A DNA stretch of 64,000 nucleotides from Pseudocercospora fijiensis CIRAD86 (GCF_000340215.1 NW_006921536.1:3201016-3265015); one strand, 5' to 3'. Numbered from the stretch's first letter, positions 34,517 through 45,695 are shown. Notes: generated by a model not told the origin, from the letters alone. A program made the numbers and translations.

Positions 34517-34797
34517 AGTGGAGACGAGTGGTTGCACTCTTTTGTATGTATGCATAGCAATGGCGTCTCCTCTCGGCAAAAATAGCGAAGGATCAACTTC
34601 GGAGAACCAGCGCCTCACCGCGGCTGGAGCTAGGGTATGCATGAACGTAATACGAGATGATCATGGACTGAATCGAGGCTGTATCTCAAATACTGTCGTT
34701 ACTCTTCTATACATTGGTGCGCGCGCGCCCAGACATTACACTTTACGCTGCATATTCAGCGACTAATGCTATCTAGCCAGTATCCTCTCCATCTTCC

Positions 34798-37700
34798 TCA
34801 TATGCGCATGTCCTCCGCGATAATCTTATACTCCTTCCTCTTCTTCGGCGTCTTACTCATCCTCTGCTTGACTTTCCCAATCAATCTCGCCAAATGCGGA
34901 AACAGCTGTCTCTCAGCCACGTACGATACTGCAAACCCACCGATCCCCAGCGCAAGGACGAATAAACGAAAACTGACGCTCATCCACGTCAACTCCATCA
35001 AACCTTCAACCCATGGAGCAGGGTCGAAGAGCATGTAGCTTGAAATGGCAAGTGCGACTAGGATGGTGATCACGAAGGGTAAGTTGTGTCGCATGGATTG
35101 CCGGAATGGCTTGCCGACGGAAAGTACAATGGCGGAGAGGATGTACTGGTAGCATGAAATGTTGAATAATGCCGTGTTCTCTGAGTTCAAGCTGTTGGAG
35201 TGCTCCGGGTCGATGATGGGTGGTTGGTACCAGGGCTGTTGTCGTACAAACCACCATCCGATGAATTGCACGACCACGCAAAGAACGATTTGTCCTAGCA
35301 GTGGAGTGAGGACTTTTCGGCTGACCAGACTGGCGGTAGGTCGCTTTCGGGAGAGTTCGGGATATGGTCCCGTCCAACCCATGAAGATGGCGATCGGGAG
35401 GATGAGGAGTAGATCAATGTACAAGAATTGGAAATCGCCGAGGTTGCTGGCAGAGGCGTAGAGGAAGCTGACCGACGTGAACTGAATGGCCGAGTACAGG
35501 GACATGTACTTGAAGCAGCTGAAGCTGGTGACGAGCGCGGCACGGCCTTCGCGTATGACCGACGGGACACAGGAGATATCGAAGACACGACTTGTGAAAG
35601 GAGCAGCCACGGACGCTTCGGCCTCGGAAAGCGAGATGCCAACATCTGCTGCTTTGAGGGCACCGCAGTCGTTGGCACCATCACCGCAAAAGCCGGCACA
35701 GTAATCGATGCTTTGGAGCTTTTCGATGAGCTCGTGCTTTTCATCTGGCGACATGCGTGCAAAGACTTGGCCGACGACAAGCATTTCTCGCAGGACTTTA
35801 GGCGATGCAAAATCCACCATCCAGCGGAACACATCGCCAGACACGGCCACGGAGTAATTACGAAGATTGGTGACGTCGTATGGTAGCGAAGAGTCGTGCT
35901 CGGCTGGCGGTGGTAATGGCTTCAAAGTGTTCTCATCAAGCTGGTAGACCGGATTGTCGACCGATTCCCAGCACAGCTTGGAAAGTGCCGTGTGCGCATC
36001 ACCGTCAACGAAATGTGGGACGAAGCAATGCGCAGTCTTGTCGATGAGGCTGCACTCTCTGGCCACACTGATGGCAGTAAGAATGTTGTCTCCGGTGCAC
36101 ATCACAGTGCGAATGTTGGCATCGCGGAGTTCCTCGATGATTTTCGTTGTGCTTTCTTTCAGCTTGTTCTCGAAGATGATGAAGCCAGCAAAGTCGAGGT
36201 CAGACTCAACCTGATCTCGCTTCTGCTTTTGTAGTTTGAGCCAGTTGAATTTGAAGATGTGCTTTGTTGCGCATGCGATCACACGGTAGCCACGATGGGT
36301 GTAATATGCCAACAGATCATCGTAGTCAGGAGGGAAGCTCTCGGGCTTGCAGATGGTCTTCATTGCTTCAGGAGCGCCTTTGACGAAGACGTCTGCACTT
36401 TTGCCGCCCATTTGTCGTACAACAACGCTAGCACGGCGAAGCTGCGACACGAATTCGAAAGACCTCATGACACCGAGCTCGATTGCTCTTCGGCTTTCGG
36501 GAGTGCCTTGCTCTTCATCGAGATCGAATTCCATGCCAGGTGGTGGTCGAGCGACGGAAGGCACAAGCGAATTGTTTTCTTCTTCTTCGCCCGTTGGCTC
36601 AGCACCTTCCTCATACTGCCAGCCGGTCCATTCGAACATTTTAAGGTCAAGCGGGTCGCCAATGAATTCATCATCCACGATACGGAGCGAATGGCAAGTT
36701 GACATGGTGTATAAGATTGCCTTGTTGGCATTGTAGTCCATGGTAGGATCTCGTTCATACTGAGCACCAGGTAGCAGGGTATGCGACTCGGTCAACAGAT
36801 CGCTGAATCTATTAGCCGGGCGCGAGACAACGCGTACACCCAGAACATCGAGGCCATCCTCAGTAAGAGTTCCTGTCTTGTCGAATGCCATGACATCGAT
36901 CTTGCCACCAACATTGACACGCTGCGGGCTAATGCAGAAAATCTGCTTGCCCTTTAGACGACTGAGCGCAAAGTTGGTGCCAATGGTAAGAGTCGCAGGG
37001 AGTGCTGGCGGAACAACGATCGTGATGAGGTCCAATGCGCGAACGACAATGAGGTGCCATTCCAATCCGAGACGAATAAAGTTGACGAGCGAGGCAATGA
37101 AACCGATTCCAGCAATGACTGCCATGACGGAGATGTATCGAAAGGAATCTCGATAGAACTTGAATCCGGAGGGCTTGGGGAAGAGCATCGATCGGACCAA
37201 GGCGCCTTTGGTGGTATTGAACCCAGTTCTGACCACAAGGGCCAAGGCAGCAGCCTCGTCACTCTTGTCATCCTGTGGTCGTCGAGCTCTAATGATCTTC
37301 GTACCGCTGAACAACATATGCTTGGCGACATCGGCATGAATCGTGGATGCGCTCAAATTCAGCATCTCTAGAGTGTCGTCTGAACCTGGAGTCTTGGAGA
37401 CTGGCACAGATTCACCTGTAAGCATGCTTTCATTGACGATGCAGTCACCTGATAGAAGTATGCTGTCGCATGGGAATTGACCAAGATTGGGATCCGTGAC
37501 TTCGTAGACGTCTCCCGGCACAAGCTCGCTCGAGTCCACGTAGCGCCAGAAACCGCCGCGAAGCACGCGAATGTCGCACTCAAAGCGCGCAATGTCTCGC
37601 AATCGGTTCATGGTCGCTCTCGTCTCGATGAGAGTGGTTGTGACACTGACTACAGAGATGACAAAGATGCAGGCGGCATAGTAGTAGTACGAGTCCAGGG

Positions 37701-38850
37701 ACCACAGAATAATGCTGGCGATCTGGAAGACGTAAAATGGGTGGAAAGCCTCGTCCATCAGGAGCTGACCAATGGTCTTCTGCTGAATTTCAATCGCATT
37801 CTTGCCAAAGATGCGCTCTCGGATGCCCTGCTCATCACCATCGATACCTGCTCGTACAGCGGTGATGTTTGTCCAAGCAGGATCCTTCCAAGTATTGCCA
37901 AGTACGAATTTGTCCTTTGATGGGTGGTATGCGAACCGAATGTAGCGGTAATCGAGGATGCGCAACTCGTCGAGAATTGGATCATCATATTCGTCGTAGT
38001 CCTGCCACTTGGCTTTGCTGACGCCAAAGACTTGTGACAGAGATTGGCCAAATTCCTGTTTGCTCAAGTCCTTGACCTCCATCTCTCCCCATTGATTTTC
38101 AATGACGACCCAGTCGCACTCGCCCAGCGGCGTTTGCCTACCTACGAGCTTCACGTACCATCGTGGAAGCCAGCGCAGGAGTAAGTACGCCACCCCACCA
38201 GTGCAGAGAGATAGTGCCGAGTACAATGCGAAGCCAAATAGCGATGTCTTGAAACCTGTGGCCACGATAGTCATGTCCTCGGTCAAGATGTAGATTTTCT
38301 GGCTGATCCTGCCACCGACGCGGAAACCACTCGTCTCTGATCCCTCGGAGTGGTGCCGTCTCAAGAGAGGACTCTGTAACGAATGCCGGGTAGAGTCTTC
38401 TGATCTGCGAGCGCCTCTTGAACTCCTTGAGGTTCTTGAATCACCCGACCCTTTGCTACCATTTCGTGGCCTAGGCGAAGCTATCGAACCATTCTCGTAC
38501 CCGTTCTCAAGGTCTCGGTCCATTTCTGGCTCAAGAAATGTGTTCTCGCCATTCAGACTCTGGCTCTCCAGGCCCTCTTCCCCAATGATCAGCGCCTCTT
38601 CCGCATACTCCTCCTCATCGAAGTCGCGCTCTTCCTCATAAAAGGCAAAGCTGGCCGTCGAATCTCTCCTCGATCGCCTATGGAAGAAGGAGCTGGAGGC
38701 GGTCGGCACGCTTTCAGACATGGGCCCAGAAAAGATCTCATCCTGAGCCATCTCGACATCGCCGAGGAAGCTGGCCTCGCTCATATTGCTGGAGCGCCTG
38801 TACAAGGCTGAACTCTGCCGCGAATCATCGTCGGCCATCGCGTCGCGCAA
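34798..38850 (-). CDS. YPK9: P5B-type ATPase, Ypk9/ATP13A2 family
   Basis: Single exon, 1350 residues. The N-terminal 190 residues are acidic and Ser/Arg-rich. A conserved first segment (TGFKTSLFGFALYSALSLCTGG) is followed by P-type ATPase landmarks: LTGESVP in the actuator, the P5B signature PPALPATLTIGT in the fourth membrane helix, AFDKTGTLTEDGLD with the phosphorylated Asp657, KGAPE in the nucleotide domain, and CGDGANDCGALKAADVGISL. C-terminal helices follow. P5B pumps export polyamines from the vacuole or lysosome and protect against metals. PPALP rather than PPELP rules out P5A (Spf1). It faces the HET-domain gene across 312 bp. In-frame ATGs at residues 1 and 5 are alternative starts. 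Confidence 0.94.
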   Translation of the reverse strand: MRDAMADDDSRQSSALYRRSSNMSEASFLGDVEMAQDEIFSGPMSESVPTASSSFFHRRSRRDSTASFAFYEEERDFDEEEYAEEALIIGEEGLESQSLNGENTFLEPEMDRDLENGYENGSIASPRPRNGSKGSGDSRTSRSSRGARRSEDSTRHSLQSPLLRRHHSEGSETSGFRVGGRISQKIYILTEDMTIVATGFKTSLFGFALYSALSLCTGGVAYLLLRWLPRWYVKLVGRQTPLGECDWVVIENQWGEMEVKDLSKQEFGQSLSQVFGVSKAKWQDYDEYDDPILDELRILDYRYIRFAYHPSKDKFVLGNTWKDPAWTNITAVRAGIDGDEQGIRERIFGKNAIEIQQKTIGQLLMDEAFHPFYVFQIASIILWSLDSYYYYAACIFVISVVSVTTTLIETRATMNRLRDIARFECDIRVLRGGFWRYVDSSELVPGDVYEVTDPNLGQFPCDSILLSGDCIVNESMLTGESVPVSKTPGSDDTLEMLNLSASTIHADVAKHMLFSGTKIIRARRPQDDKSDEAAALALVVRTGFNTTKGALVRSMLFPKPSGFKFYRDSFRYISVMAVIAGIGFIASLVNFIRLGLEWHLIVVRALDLITIVVPPALPATLTIGTNFALSRLKGKQIFCISPQRVNVGGKIDVMAFDKTGTLTEDGLDVLGVRVVSRPANRFSDLLTESHTLLPGAQYERDPTMDYNANKAILYTMSTCHSLRIVDDEFIGDPLDLKMFEWTGWQYEEGAEPTGEEEENNSLVPSVARPPPGMEFDLDEEQGTPESRRAIELGVMRSFEFVSQLRRASVVVRQMGGKSADVFVKGAPEAMKTICKPESFPPDYDDLLAYYTHRGYRVIACATKHIFKFNWLKLQKQKRDQVESDLDFAGFIIFENKLKESTTKIIEELRDANIRTVMCTGDNILTAISVARECSLIDKTAHCFVPHFVDGDAHTALSKLCWESVDNPVYQLDENTLKPLPPPAEHDSSLPYDVTNLRNYSVAVSGDVFRWMVDFASPKVLREMLVVGQVFARMSPDEKHELIEKLQSIDYCAGFCGDGANDCGALKAADVGISLSEAEASVAAPFTSRVFDISCVPSVIREGRAALVTSFSCFKYMSLYSAIQFTSVSFLYASASNLGDFQFLYIDLLLILPIAIFMGWTGPYPELSRKRPTASLVSRKVLTPLLGQIVLCVVVQFIGWWFVRQQPWYQPPIIDPEHSNSLNSENTALFNISCYQYILSAIVLSVGKPFRQSMRHNLPFVITILVALAISSYMLFDPAPWVEGLMELTWMSVSFRLFVLALGIGGFAVSYVAERQLFPHLARLIGKVKQRMSKTPKKRKEYKIIAEDMRI

Positions 38851-39162
38851 GGATAATGAGGCCCCGTGTTATCGTAGTCGGTGGTCCGTAGATATGTAGG
38901 CTATACCAGGGTGGGAGACGGGGTGTCTCTGTCGCATCGGCATTGGACCATGTCGGATGGCTACTCTCGTCTCGCGGCGAAACCGTCCTGCGCGTTTCTC
39001 GTTTCTATGCCGTGTTTGTCGAGGCGGAAATGTGCCTTCGGAGTCAATCGGTCCCCTTTCCGTCCCGGCGCTTTCACATGCGAGCATGGATTGCTAGAAT
39101 ACTTGACACCGAGATCGACGCGGCCTAAACGTGAGGAAACGCTCTCTGCGAGCTGCTAGACC
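38851..39162. promoter_or_regulatory. Shared promoter of YPK9 and the HET-domain gene
   Basis: A 312-bp head-to-head spacer; no distinct site recognised. Confidence 0.4.
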
Positions 39163-40901
39163 ATGGATCCATCGCCAAATATTAATCACGGCATTGCTGC
39201 CTCAATCTACAGTCCACTGGACTCATCAAAGAGGGAGTTCCGCCTGATTCGCTTTGTTGGTGGGCGTCGTGAGCTGGCATGGGCGCTGGGCACATCGTCC
39301 TTGCTCGAAGCCCAGGCCTTTACAGCACTGTCTTACTGCTGGGGCAAGGCTGAAAAAACAGACCAGTGATCGTGAATGGCCATGAATTCCAGGCTCGGCC
39401 AAGTTTGTACAGCTTTCTTGTGCAGATGGCGAGCGAGAATAGACGGGACTGGTTCTTCGCCGATGCGATTTGCATCAACCAGGACGATATCTACGAAAGA
39501 TCTCTTCAAGTCACGTACATGGGCGAGATCTATCGGAAGGCACTCGAGGTGATAGCCTGGATATATCACGAAGATACTGACGATCCAAAGCTCATGACAC
39601 AATCACACATTGAGAAGCACGTCCGAGAGCTCCAGATGAAGGAGAAGCGAGAGGCAGTCGAAGGTGCAGATCTCCAGCCAGACGAGCGTAAGCTCCTGAC
39701 CAGTCTCCATGACTTGGCATGGCAGCTTGCAGCCTCAAGCGACTATTGGTCTCGTCTATGGATCGTGCAAGAAATTCTCCTTGCGAAAAAGCTCACGATC
39801 AGGTGGTATTCATTCGCCTTCGACTGGGACAACATCCGAACTCTGCAGATCGATGGTGTCAATATCCCGTCCATTGAGCTGCATGAAGATGGACGCCCAT
39901 TGAAGCCACATGCTCTGATGGTACGTCGCACTCTCATTCTGCTTCATCAAGTCGTGCAGGAGCACCTAGTAAGAGGATTGATCCGGGCTGTCATGTCACG
40001 GGTGCGAGTATGCGATATGAATGCTAAAAGTCAGCAGACAATGCGCAAGGCGGGGCTTTTCCAGTACCATCACTTGCCCAACAGTGCCGAGAATTCGATC
40101 ATGTGCAAACAGCTTTGGCACTGGCATAATAGCGCAGGCCGGGATCTGCACGCCGGTAAGCTTCTCTCCTTCCAAGAGGCAGTGCAGTTCTTCTCTGCGC
40201 AACTATGCAAAGTAGCTCACGACAACGTCTTTGCTCTTCTTGGTATTGCCGAGTGCTGCATCGAGCCTGATTACAACATGCCAATGATGGAGCTGTATAC
40301 AAGCGCGCTCTTCAACTACATGCTCTGCCTGTGGTCACGAAGGTCGTCGATGGCACACAACGTGGACGGTACCAAGCTGAACAACTGGGACACTCTGAAC
40401 TCAGTTGGCTTAGATTATGACAAGCTCAAATCCCTGGGCGAAGCGCTTATGCATGCTTTTCAACTCGATCCGTTTCACGGGGTCGTGTTCCTCATATCCT
40501 ACCATGTCTGCAAACGATTCGTCTCGAATGCTGCCATCTTAGCACAGCAAGGTCTTGCCTCGAACTGGCTTTTCCATACGGAGTATACGAGATTGGAATT
40601 CGGCAGCGCAAACGACCTCCTGAAGCGGAGGTGGTATGAGTCGAATGACATGGCTCTGAGGCGTTTCCACAATGATCTCCTGGATCGCTCTCACAAAGCA
40701 TTAGATCGACACAACAAGTATGAGAAGACAGACAGAGAATTGGCCGCTCCAACTCATCATCAGCTGAAGGCGCCTGCAAATGATGGTCGCGTCATGCGAC
40801 ACTCTGAATGGATACGTGCCACCAACGATGTCTGCGACAAGATCTGGGAGCGCTGGTCGTCTCATGCATCAAGGCCAAGCCTGGATGCTTTCACAGCCTG
40901 A
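39163..40901 (+). CDS. HET-domain (heterokaryon incompatibility) protein, frame broken
   Basis: The HET domain begins with FRLIRFVGGRRELAWALG and ALSYCWG and continues with the DWFFADAICINQDDIYERS and MGEIYRKALEVIAWI motifs. The two parts are in different frames: the first stops at 39367-39369 and the second opens at 39366. The break follows a run of six A (39353-39358). One extra base there would make the domain continuous, about 579 residues in all. There is no intron with usable splice sites in the gap. HET proteins trigger cell death when unlike individuals fuse. After the domain there is a helical region with no repeat or NACHT part. Either a real inactivating mutation or an assembly indel. 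Confidence 0.8.
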
Positions 40902-41318
40902 GAATAAGCCAAGCGAGAAACCTTGGTGAAATGCTTCAGAGTACAGCCTGCTTATAAACGGCGTCGCAGAATCGCACAAGGCTTCTAGGAAATCTTGATA
41001 AGTATCACAACCTCAGTGCAGAATGAGCTTGAGCACAGCCGAGAAATCCTTCGCATCTTGCAAAGTGTACATATGATGTCTAGAGCGGAGTGAAGAGAAT
41101 GAAGCGACGCTAATATATATTGTGGTGCTAAATTTCGACCATCAGACCCACTTCGCCGGTCCGCAGCTTCCCGATTGGGAACTCTTCGCTCTGGAACACA
41201 AGATCCTGCAACATTCCTGGGTAACAACGACTAAGGGTATTGACGTGCCCATACCGCCCTCTCGAAATAACCTGGCCAGCAACACAGACTTTCGCGTGAT
41301 TGCGATTCAAGGGGCTTT
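40902..41318. other. Intergenic, no gene seen
   Basis: 3' flanks of the HET gene (plus) and of the small gene at 41319 (minus). No supported feature. Confidence 0.5.
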
Positions 41319-41609
41319 TCACCTAGACTCCTGCCACGACTTCCATCCAGGGCGTTCCTCAAACCATCCAAGCTCCTCCTCGCGCTCCTCGCTGAGCGTG
41401 ACTGTGATATCATCTCCGCCCTCCTCATCTCCGTCGACCATCTCTCCTGCTCCGGCACCGTGCTCATATCTATCTATATCAGGTCGCGCATCATGTCCCT
41501 GATCGCCTTGCTCTCCACCGTCGGTATGCTTTGCTTGGTCGGCACCCTTCGTATCCAGGGATGGCTTCTTCTCCTCGAAGTCCTCGGTTCTCGCAATTGG
41601 GATTTCCAT
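41319..41609 (-). CDS. Small acidic orphan protein (96 residues)
   Basis: Not recognised. The frame has gene-like codon use with GC-rich third positions and many GAG/GAC codons. The protein is strongly acidic (GEMVDGDEEGGDDITVTL) and ends EEREEELGWFEERPGWKSW plus a few residues. No signal peptide or membrane helix. Upstream on the same strand a good splice donor (GTAAGT at 41689) and acceptor (41639) bound a 51-bp intron. Before it a frame stays open from about 41900 to 41690 (KHKGAGGTGPKLLKSLRYMC). That exon does not join this frame cleanly, because a TGA intervenes. It is therefore either a leader exon, a different gene, or another one-base error. Confidence 0.45.
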   Translation of the reverse strand: MEIPIARTEDFEEKKPSLDTKGADQAKHTDGGEQGDQGHDARPDIDRYEHGAGAGEMVDGDEEGGDDITVTLSEEREEELGWFEERPGWKSWQESR

Positions 41610-42125
41610 GACGACTCAGGAATTTGATGCAAGGTTGTCTATCGTGAGGTAGTGAGCGTCTGTTAGCCTGGATTGCAGCGTCGACTTACCTTTAGAACCT
41701 CGAGATTGTAGCACATATATCTGAGGCTCTTCAACAACTTCGGGCCAGTGCCTCCTGCCCCCTTGTGTTTGGTATAGAAGATACGAGTCGAGTATAGTGC
41801 AGCGCTCTTTCGAGGCACCTTGAATACTCGCACAGACCTTGTGTTGTGGGTACCTGCAAACGCAGCCTCTATTTTAGGGCCCGTGCGTGTGAAAGCCGGT
41901 TCAGGGCACTCTGATGAGATACCTGCTTAGAAGGTGCTTCGAGTGACGAAATATGTGGAAAAAGTTTCCAGTCCGAATATGTGCAAGGCAAGCTGTTTGC
42001 TGCGTGAAAGGAGAGATGCAAAGGAATTTCCATTGCTCTGGGAGGTTCCTGTCGGGCTCAAGCTTTTGTTCTTTTCCATCCTAGACATTTCTGCCATTTT
42101 GGCGCATCGCTAAATATGAGGCGCC

Positions 42126-44483
42126 TCATGGCGGTGCACCAGTCCCGTAAAATCCCGTACCAGGGACAGGGAATTGCATCGCTGCAAGATCTGCAGGACT
42201 AAAGTTCCAGTCATCGAAAGTCCACGCAGCGATCTCGTCCAGATCCAACATCTGCGTGGGATCTGTCATGCCGGATTGCGCGGCGCCCGCAGTCGTGGCG
42301 GGATTGCTAGAAGGATAGTAATCTAACATGCCTTGATTCATCTCCTTTGGACCGACCGGAGCAGTATTGATTATCGTTGTGGTCGTGCCGGCAGGATTAT
42401 CTTCTTGGCACGCCATGATCTTATAGTAAGGTCTTGTGATCTTGTCGATCGTTTCTTGCATGAAGACCAGCCTTTTCGAAGGTTCCTTCTTCGACATCAT
42501 GTATCCATTCGCTGCAAGCAAGATCCATAACTGCCGCTGCTCTCGTCCAAAACGGATGACCTTGTCTGTCAACATCTCAATTACCTCTGGCACTAGTCGT
42601 AACGCAGCTTCGTCCATGGCACGGCCAAGGGCGTCGTCTGCATGAGGATTGTTTGCTGTAATATGGCACAATGACAAAGCTGCTCGAAGTTGATCATTGC
42701 AGAGCAACTCAAGAGCTTGGCAGCCTTTAGATGTGAGTGATTTATGGGCCTCTATCATCCTAGTCGCAGTCTCGATCAGGATCATGCGGGAGAAATCACG
42801 CTCCGCCTTTGTCTCCGCCGTTCTGATCTGGCGGTCGTGCAATACCAGGAGATACTGCCGTAAATTGATGGAGAGCATGGCGCGAGGTATCTCTGAACTT
42901 GAGCCAATCCATTCCGGCACGGATTGGAGGAAGTAGTCTATCTCATCAGTAAATCTCTTCGACTCTTCGAAAGAGACTGGCTGGCGAATGTTGTTCAGAT
43001 ATGTGTTGAGTGTTGCTCGAAGCTGGTGGGAATCGCTCGCCAGACAGAGAAACGATACGGGAGTAAAGTCGTTCGGTCTTCGGAGAGCAGGTAGGTGAGG
43101 CGTCTCTTGATCGATATCGTCGTCACTAATGTGTGTCGGAGCAGGACAATCGCTTTGCAACGCCCACGGCGCCGAAATCATTCCGCGATCGAAAGACGCT
43201 TGCAATTCCAGCTCGGTCACTGCTGCCCATACTCGTTTCCTCAGCTCTTTATCAAGCACCGAAGTCGGCTTTCGTATCAGGTCAGGCGTTCGATGCAGGC
43301 CTGCTGCCATGCAGAAGCGAAGAACACTTCCACATTCGGTCCATGTCCTCTTAAACTTTCGTGCGGCTACTTGCTTCGCAACCAGCAGTATTACTCTGAC
43401 CTGGAAGTCAATCGCTGCAACGTGCTTCTGGCTTTGTGCCAGCAGCCAATTATCAACCGCCGATATCCATGCAACGGCTTTCTCGCGTGCTGTGGAACTG
43501 TTCGCGCGGTACAGCCAAGGGGATGCGCTTGTCAAGCATTGGACAGCGGCCATCATAAGAAGAAGCATCGCCACGAAGTGCGGAGTGGCACTCTCGATCC
43601 CTTCTGTCCACATCTCAGTGTATTCTTTCCAGAACGATGGCAAATGGATGACGTGGTAGAGACTGCCATAACTGTCGAGGTAGAGTTCAATGAGCTGATC
43701 TGCTTCAGTTCTCAATGGCATCATCGCCTTAAGCTCGTCATCAGACACAGCAGAATAATTCGAGCCCGCATAGTCGACACGATTCTCAAGCGCGCCCATG
43801 TCATCCTTGATTCTGGCCAACGCTGGAAACTGGTCGAACATTTCTCGAGTAAAGCCATGCAGTTCCGGTATGCGAGCAATCAGTGCGCCGGGATGGGTGT
43901 TGCCGTGAAATTGGGTCTTGAACGATCGACCTCGGAGCAGTGTTGTTTCGCGATCCTGGTCGATGTTAGTCTTGTGTCTCCCGAGGAGCGTTGGTGTGCG
44001 TACCTGGACTGGTGCCACGAGTTCGCCGCCCGTGATGGACTCAGGCGAAGGTGGAAGATGCATCTTGCCGGGCTGGCCGGAGGCCTTTGCCAACAGTCCC
44101 TCCAGCTGCCTGATTCGGCCATCTTGATATTCTAATCGCGACAAAAGATCTCCTGTCGGGGCGGATGCGCCACTGGGTCGAGAGGAGTGGCTGTAGAAGG
44201 CGGGGAGTTTGGTGGAGTGATGGGATCCGGGCTTGTTCTCCTGTATTGGATCGCGCAGCGGGGCATCTGTAGCATCTTCCAGATACAAGCAATTCGAAGC
44301 TTGGCCTGCCTTGGTGCATCGACCACATGCTGGCAGCGCACGGTCACATTGAAGCTTTCGTCGGCGGCAGTCGTAGCAAGACAGCACCTTTCGCCGCCGC
44401 TTCCGGTCGTCACCTCCGCCGGCGTCTGGCGACCTCGTGCGAGGAAATTGTCTTCCCTCCGGCAGGAATGGGTCAGTAGGCAT
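42126..44483 (-). CDS. Zn(II)2Cys6 transcription factor with fungal_trans domain
   Basis: Single exon, 785 residues. The zinc cluster is at Cys36, 39, 46, 53, 56 and 65 (C-x2-C-x6-C-x6-C-x2-C-x8-C), preceded by the basic DRKRRRKV. A short coiled segment (LLSRLEYQDGRIRQLEGLLAK) for dimerisation follows. The middle homology region starts around residue 260 (EADQLIELYLDSYGSLYHVIHLPSF) and includes VRVILLVAKQVAARKF, CMAAGLHRTPDLI and RKRVWAAVTELELQASFDRGM. The C-terminal tail is Asp/Trp/Phe-rich (LDLDEIAAWTFDDWNFSPAD), an activation-type end. Such factors bind CGG half-sites. The target pathway cannot be told; no metabolic cluster adjoins it. Confidence 0.9.
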   Translation of the reverse strand: MPTDPFLPEGRQFPRTRSPDAGGGDDRKRRRKVLSCYDCRRRKLQCDRALPACGRCTKAGQASNCLYLEDATDAPLRDPIQENKPGSHHSTKLPAFYSHSSRPSGASAPTGDLLSRLEYQDGRIRQLEGLLAKASGQPGKMHLPPSPESITGGELVAPVQVRTPTLLGRHKTNIDQDRETTLLRGRSFKTQFHGNTHPGALIARIPELHGFTREMFDQFPALARIKDDMGALENRVDYAGSNYSAVSDDELKAMMPLRTEADQLIELYLDSYGSLYHVIHLPSFWKEYTEMWTEGIESATPHFVAMLLLMMAAVQCLTSASPWLYRANSSTAREKAVAWISAVDNWLLAQSQKHVAAIDFQVRVILLVAKQVAARKFKRTWTECGSVLRFCMAAGLHRTPDLIRKPTSVLDKELRKRVWAAVTELELQASFDRGMISAPWALQSDCPAPTHISDDDIDQETPHLPALRRPNDFTPVSFLCLASDSHQLRATLNTYLNNIRQPVSFEESKRFTDEIDYFLQSVPEWIGSSSEIPRAMLSINLRQYLLVLHDRQIRTAETKAERDFSRMILIETATRMIEAHKSLTSKGCQALELLCNDQLRAALSLCHITANNPHADDALGRAMDEAALRLVPEVIEMLTDKVIRFGREQRQLWILLAANGYMMSKKEPSKRLVFMQETIDKITRPYYKIMACQEDNPAGTTTTIINTAPVGPKEMNQGMLDYYPSSNPATTAGAAQSGMTDPTQMLDLDEIAAWTFDDWNFSPADLAAMQFPVPGTGFYGTGAPP

Positions 44484-45452
44484 GATCTTCTGGCGCTATT
44501 AACGTCTGCCTTCGCTCCTGGACATTGTTCCTCTCCTTGTCCAGAGGCAGAGGCGAGACCAATGGGTACACAGTCAGATTTGCCCTAAGTCCGAGGCTAC
44601 TCGCACGAGCTCGGATGAACGATTCCAGGGCCGAGGCTATCTCAGCTCTAGCACTCACTTGAGATTCCGCAGACGACAGCACCTGCCCTGTGACAGGCAA
44701 ATTCCAGCAGGAAATTCATGGCCCATCGCCGTTGGCTATGCTAAGGGCAATATCAATGGCGCCAGATCCAGGCATTACGAGAGTTGCGAACAGTGTAAAA
44801 CTCCGATCCCAGCTACTAGGTTCTTGTTGTTTTGGAGACTGATTACTTGTCCGTCCATATCGCCCTTGACGCCTACCATCCTACAAGCCGAAAATTGACA
44901 TGCGATTGGTTCCGCCATTGTGTTTTCAATCGACATGAGCAGTCCCTCGTTTCGCCCACTGTTAAAACGACCTTTGTTGCGCAGCCAGTGCCCGAAGCCC
45001 TTGCGCTGATTCCCGTATCCGAAACTCCCTTTCTCCAGCAGCCACATCACTTTCCAATCACAAATTTGCCAGATCCTGGCACGGACGCTTCATTCGCCGC
45101 TGGACGATAATTGTCGCTTCTACGGTGCTCGTCTGTAGTGCTTGCTTATGTAGGGAGCCAAGTTCTGAGCTTGTCATCGATCTGTGCTGCCACAAAGCCA
45201 CCTGCTGGTGCTCGAACTATGTGCTGATCGGGTGTCGTACGTCAGGTTCGCATTGTATCGTTGCAAGATCGTTGAGGATCCTGTAGCGTGGTAGTGAGAA
45301 TAAGAGCAATATCTCGAGCGTCTAGCCCTCGTCTCGATAGTAGTAGCGAAGTGCCTGCTCGAGGTGCTCTTCGGAGTGGAGTTACATATTGACAAAGCGA
45401 AGTACGTTTGTCTCATTGTTGTCTTGTATTCACGTCCTGCCCGCTTTTTCAT
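44484..45452. other. Upstream region of the Zn2Cys6 gene, no gene seen
   Basis: 969 bp with only short, unsupported frames. By position it holds the promoter of the regulator and the 3' flank of the orphan at 45453. Confidence 0.5.
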
Positions 45453-45695
45453 CTACCTCGCCTTCTTGTTCTTGCTTGTAATTTGGCTCAAAGCCTCGTG
45501 CTTGCCATGGTAATTGTAGTCGGTGAAGTCCATCTCGAAAGCATCGTACTCAGACGTGGCCGAAGAGACCGAAGACGATCTGCTCCAAGCACTGTCTCGA
45601 CGTTTGGGAGTCTTGCAAGTGTGCGACGTAGCGGTGTCGTCGTCTTTGGCGAGACGCTCGAGAAGTTGGTGGACGGTGAGCTGGTATGTAGCCAT
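45453..45695 (-). CDS. Small orphan protein (80 residues)
   Basis: Not recognised. The frame reads MATYQLTVHQLLERLAKDDD, a Ser/Arg segment (RRDSAWSRSSSVSSATSE), an acidic aromatic patch (YDAFEMDFTDYNYHGKH) and a basic end. The ATG at 45695 has good context (aacATGG); the frame is open for 31 more codons upstream (to 45788). No signal peptide or membrane helix. It looks like a disordered phosphoprotein. Codon use and the single long frame favour a real gene. Confidence 0.5.
   Translation of the reverse strand: MATYQLTVHQLLERLAKDDDTATSHTCKTPKRRDSAWSRSSSVSSATSEYDAFEMDFTDYNYHGKHEALSQITSKNKKAR

Noticed and set aside
43095..44135. 346-codon plus-strand frame
   Set aside because: Antisense shadow of the Zn2Cys6 regulator, without motifs.
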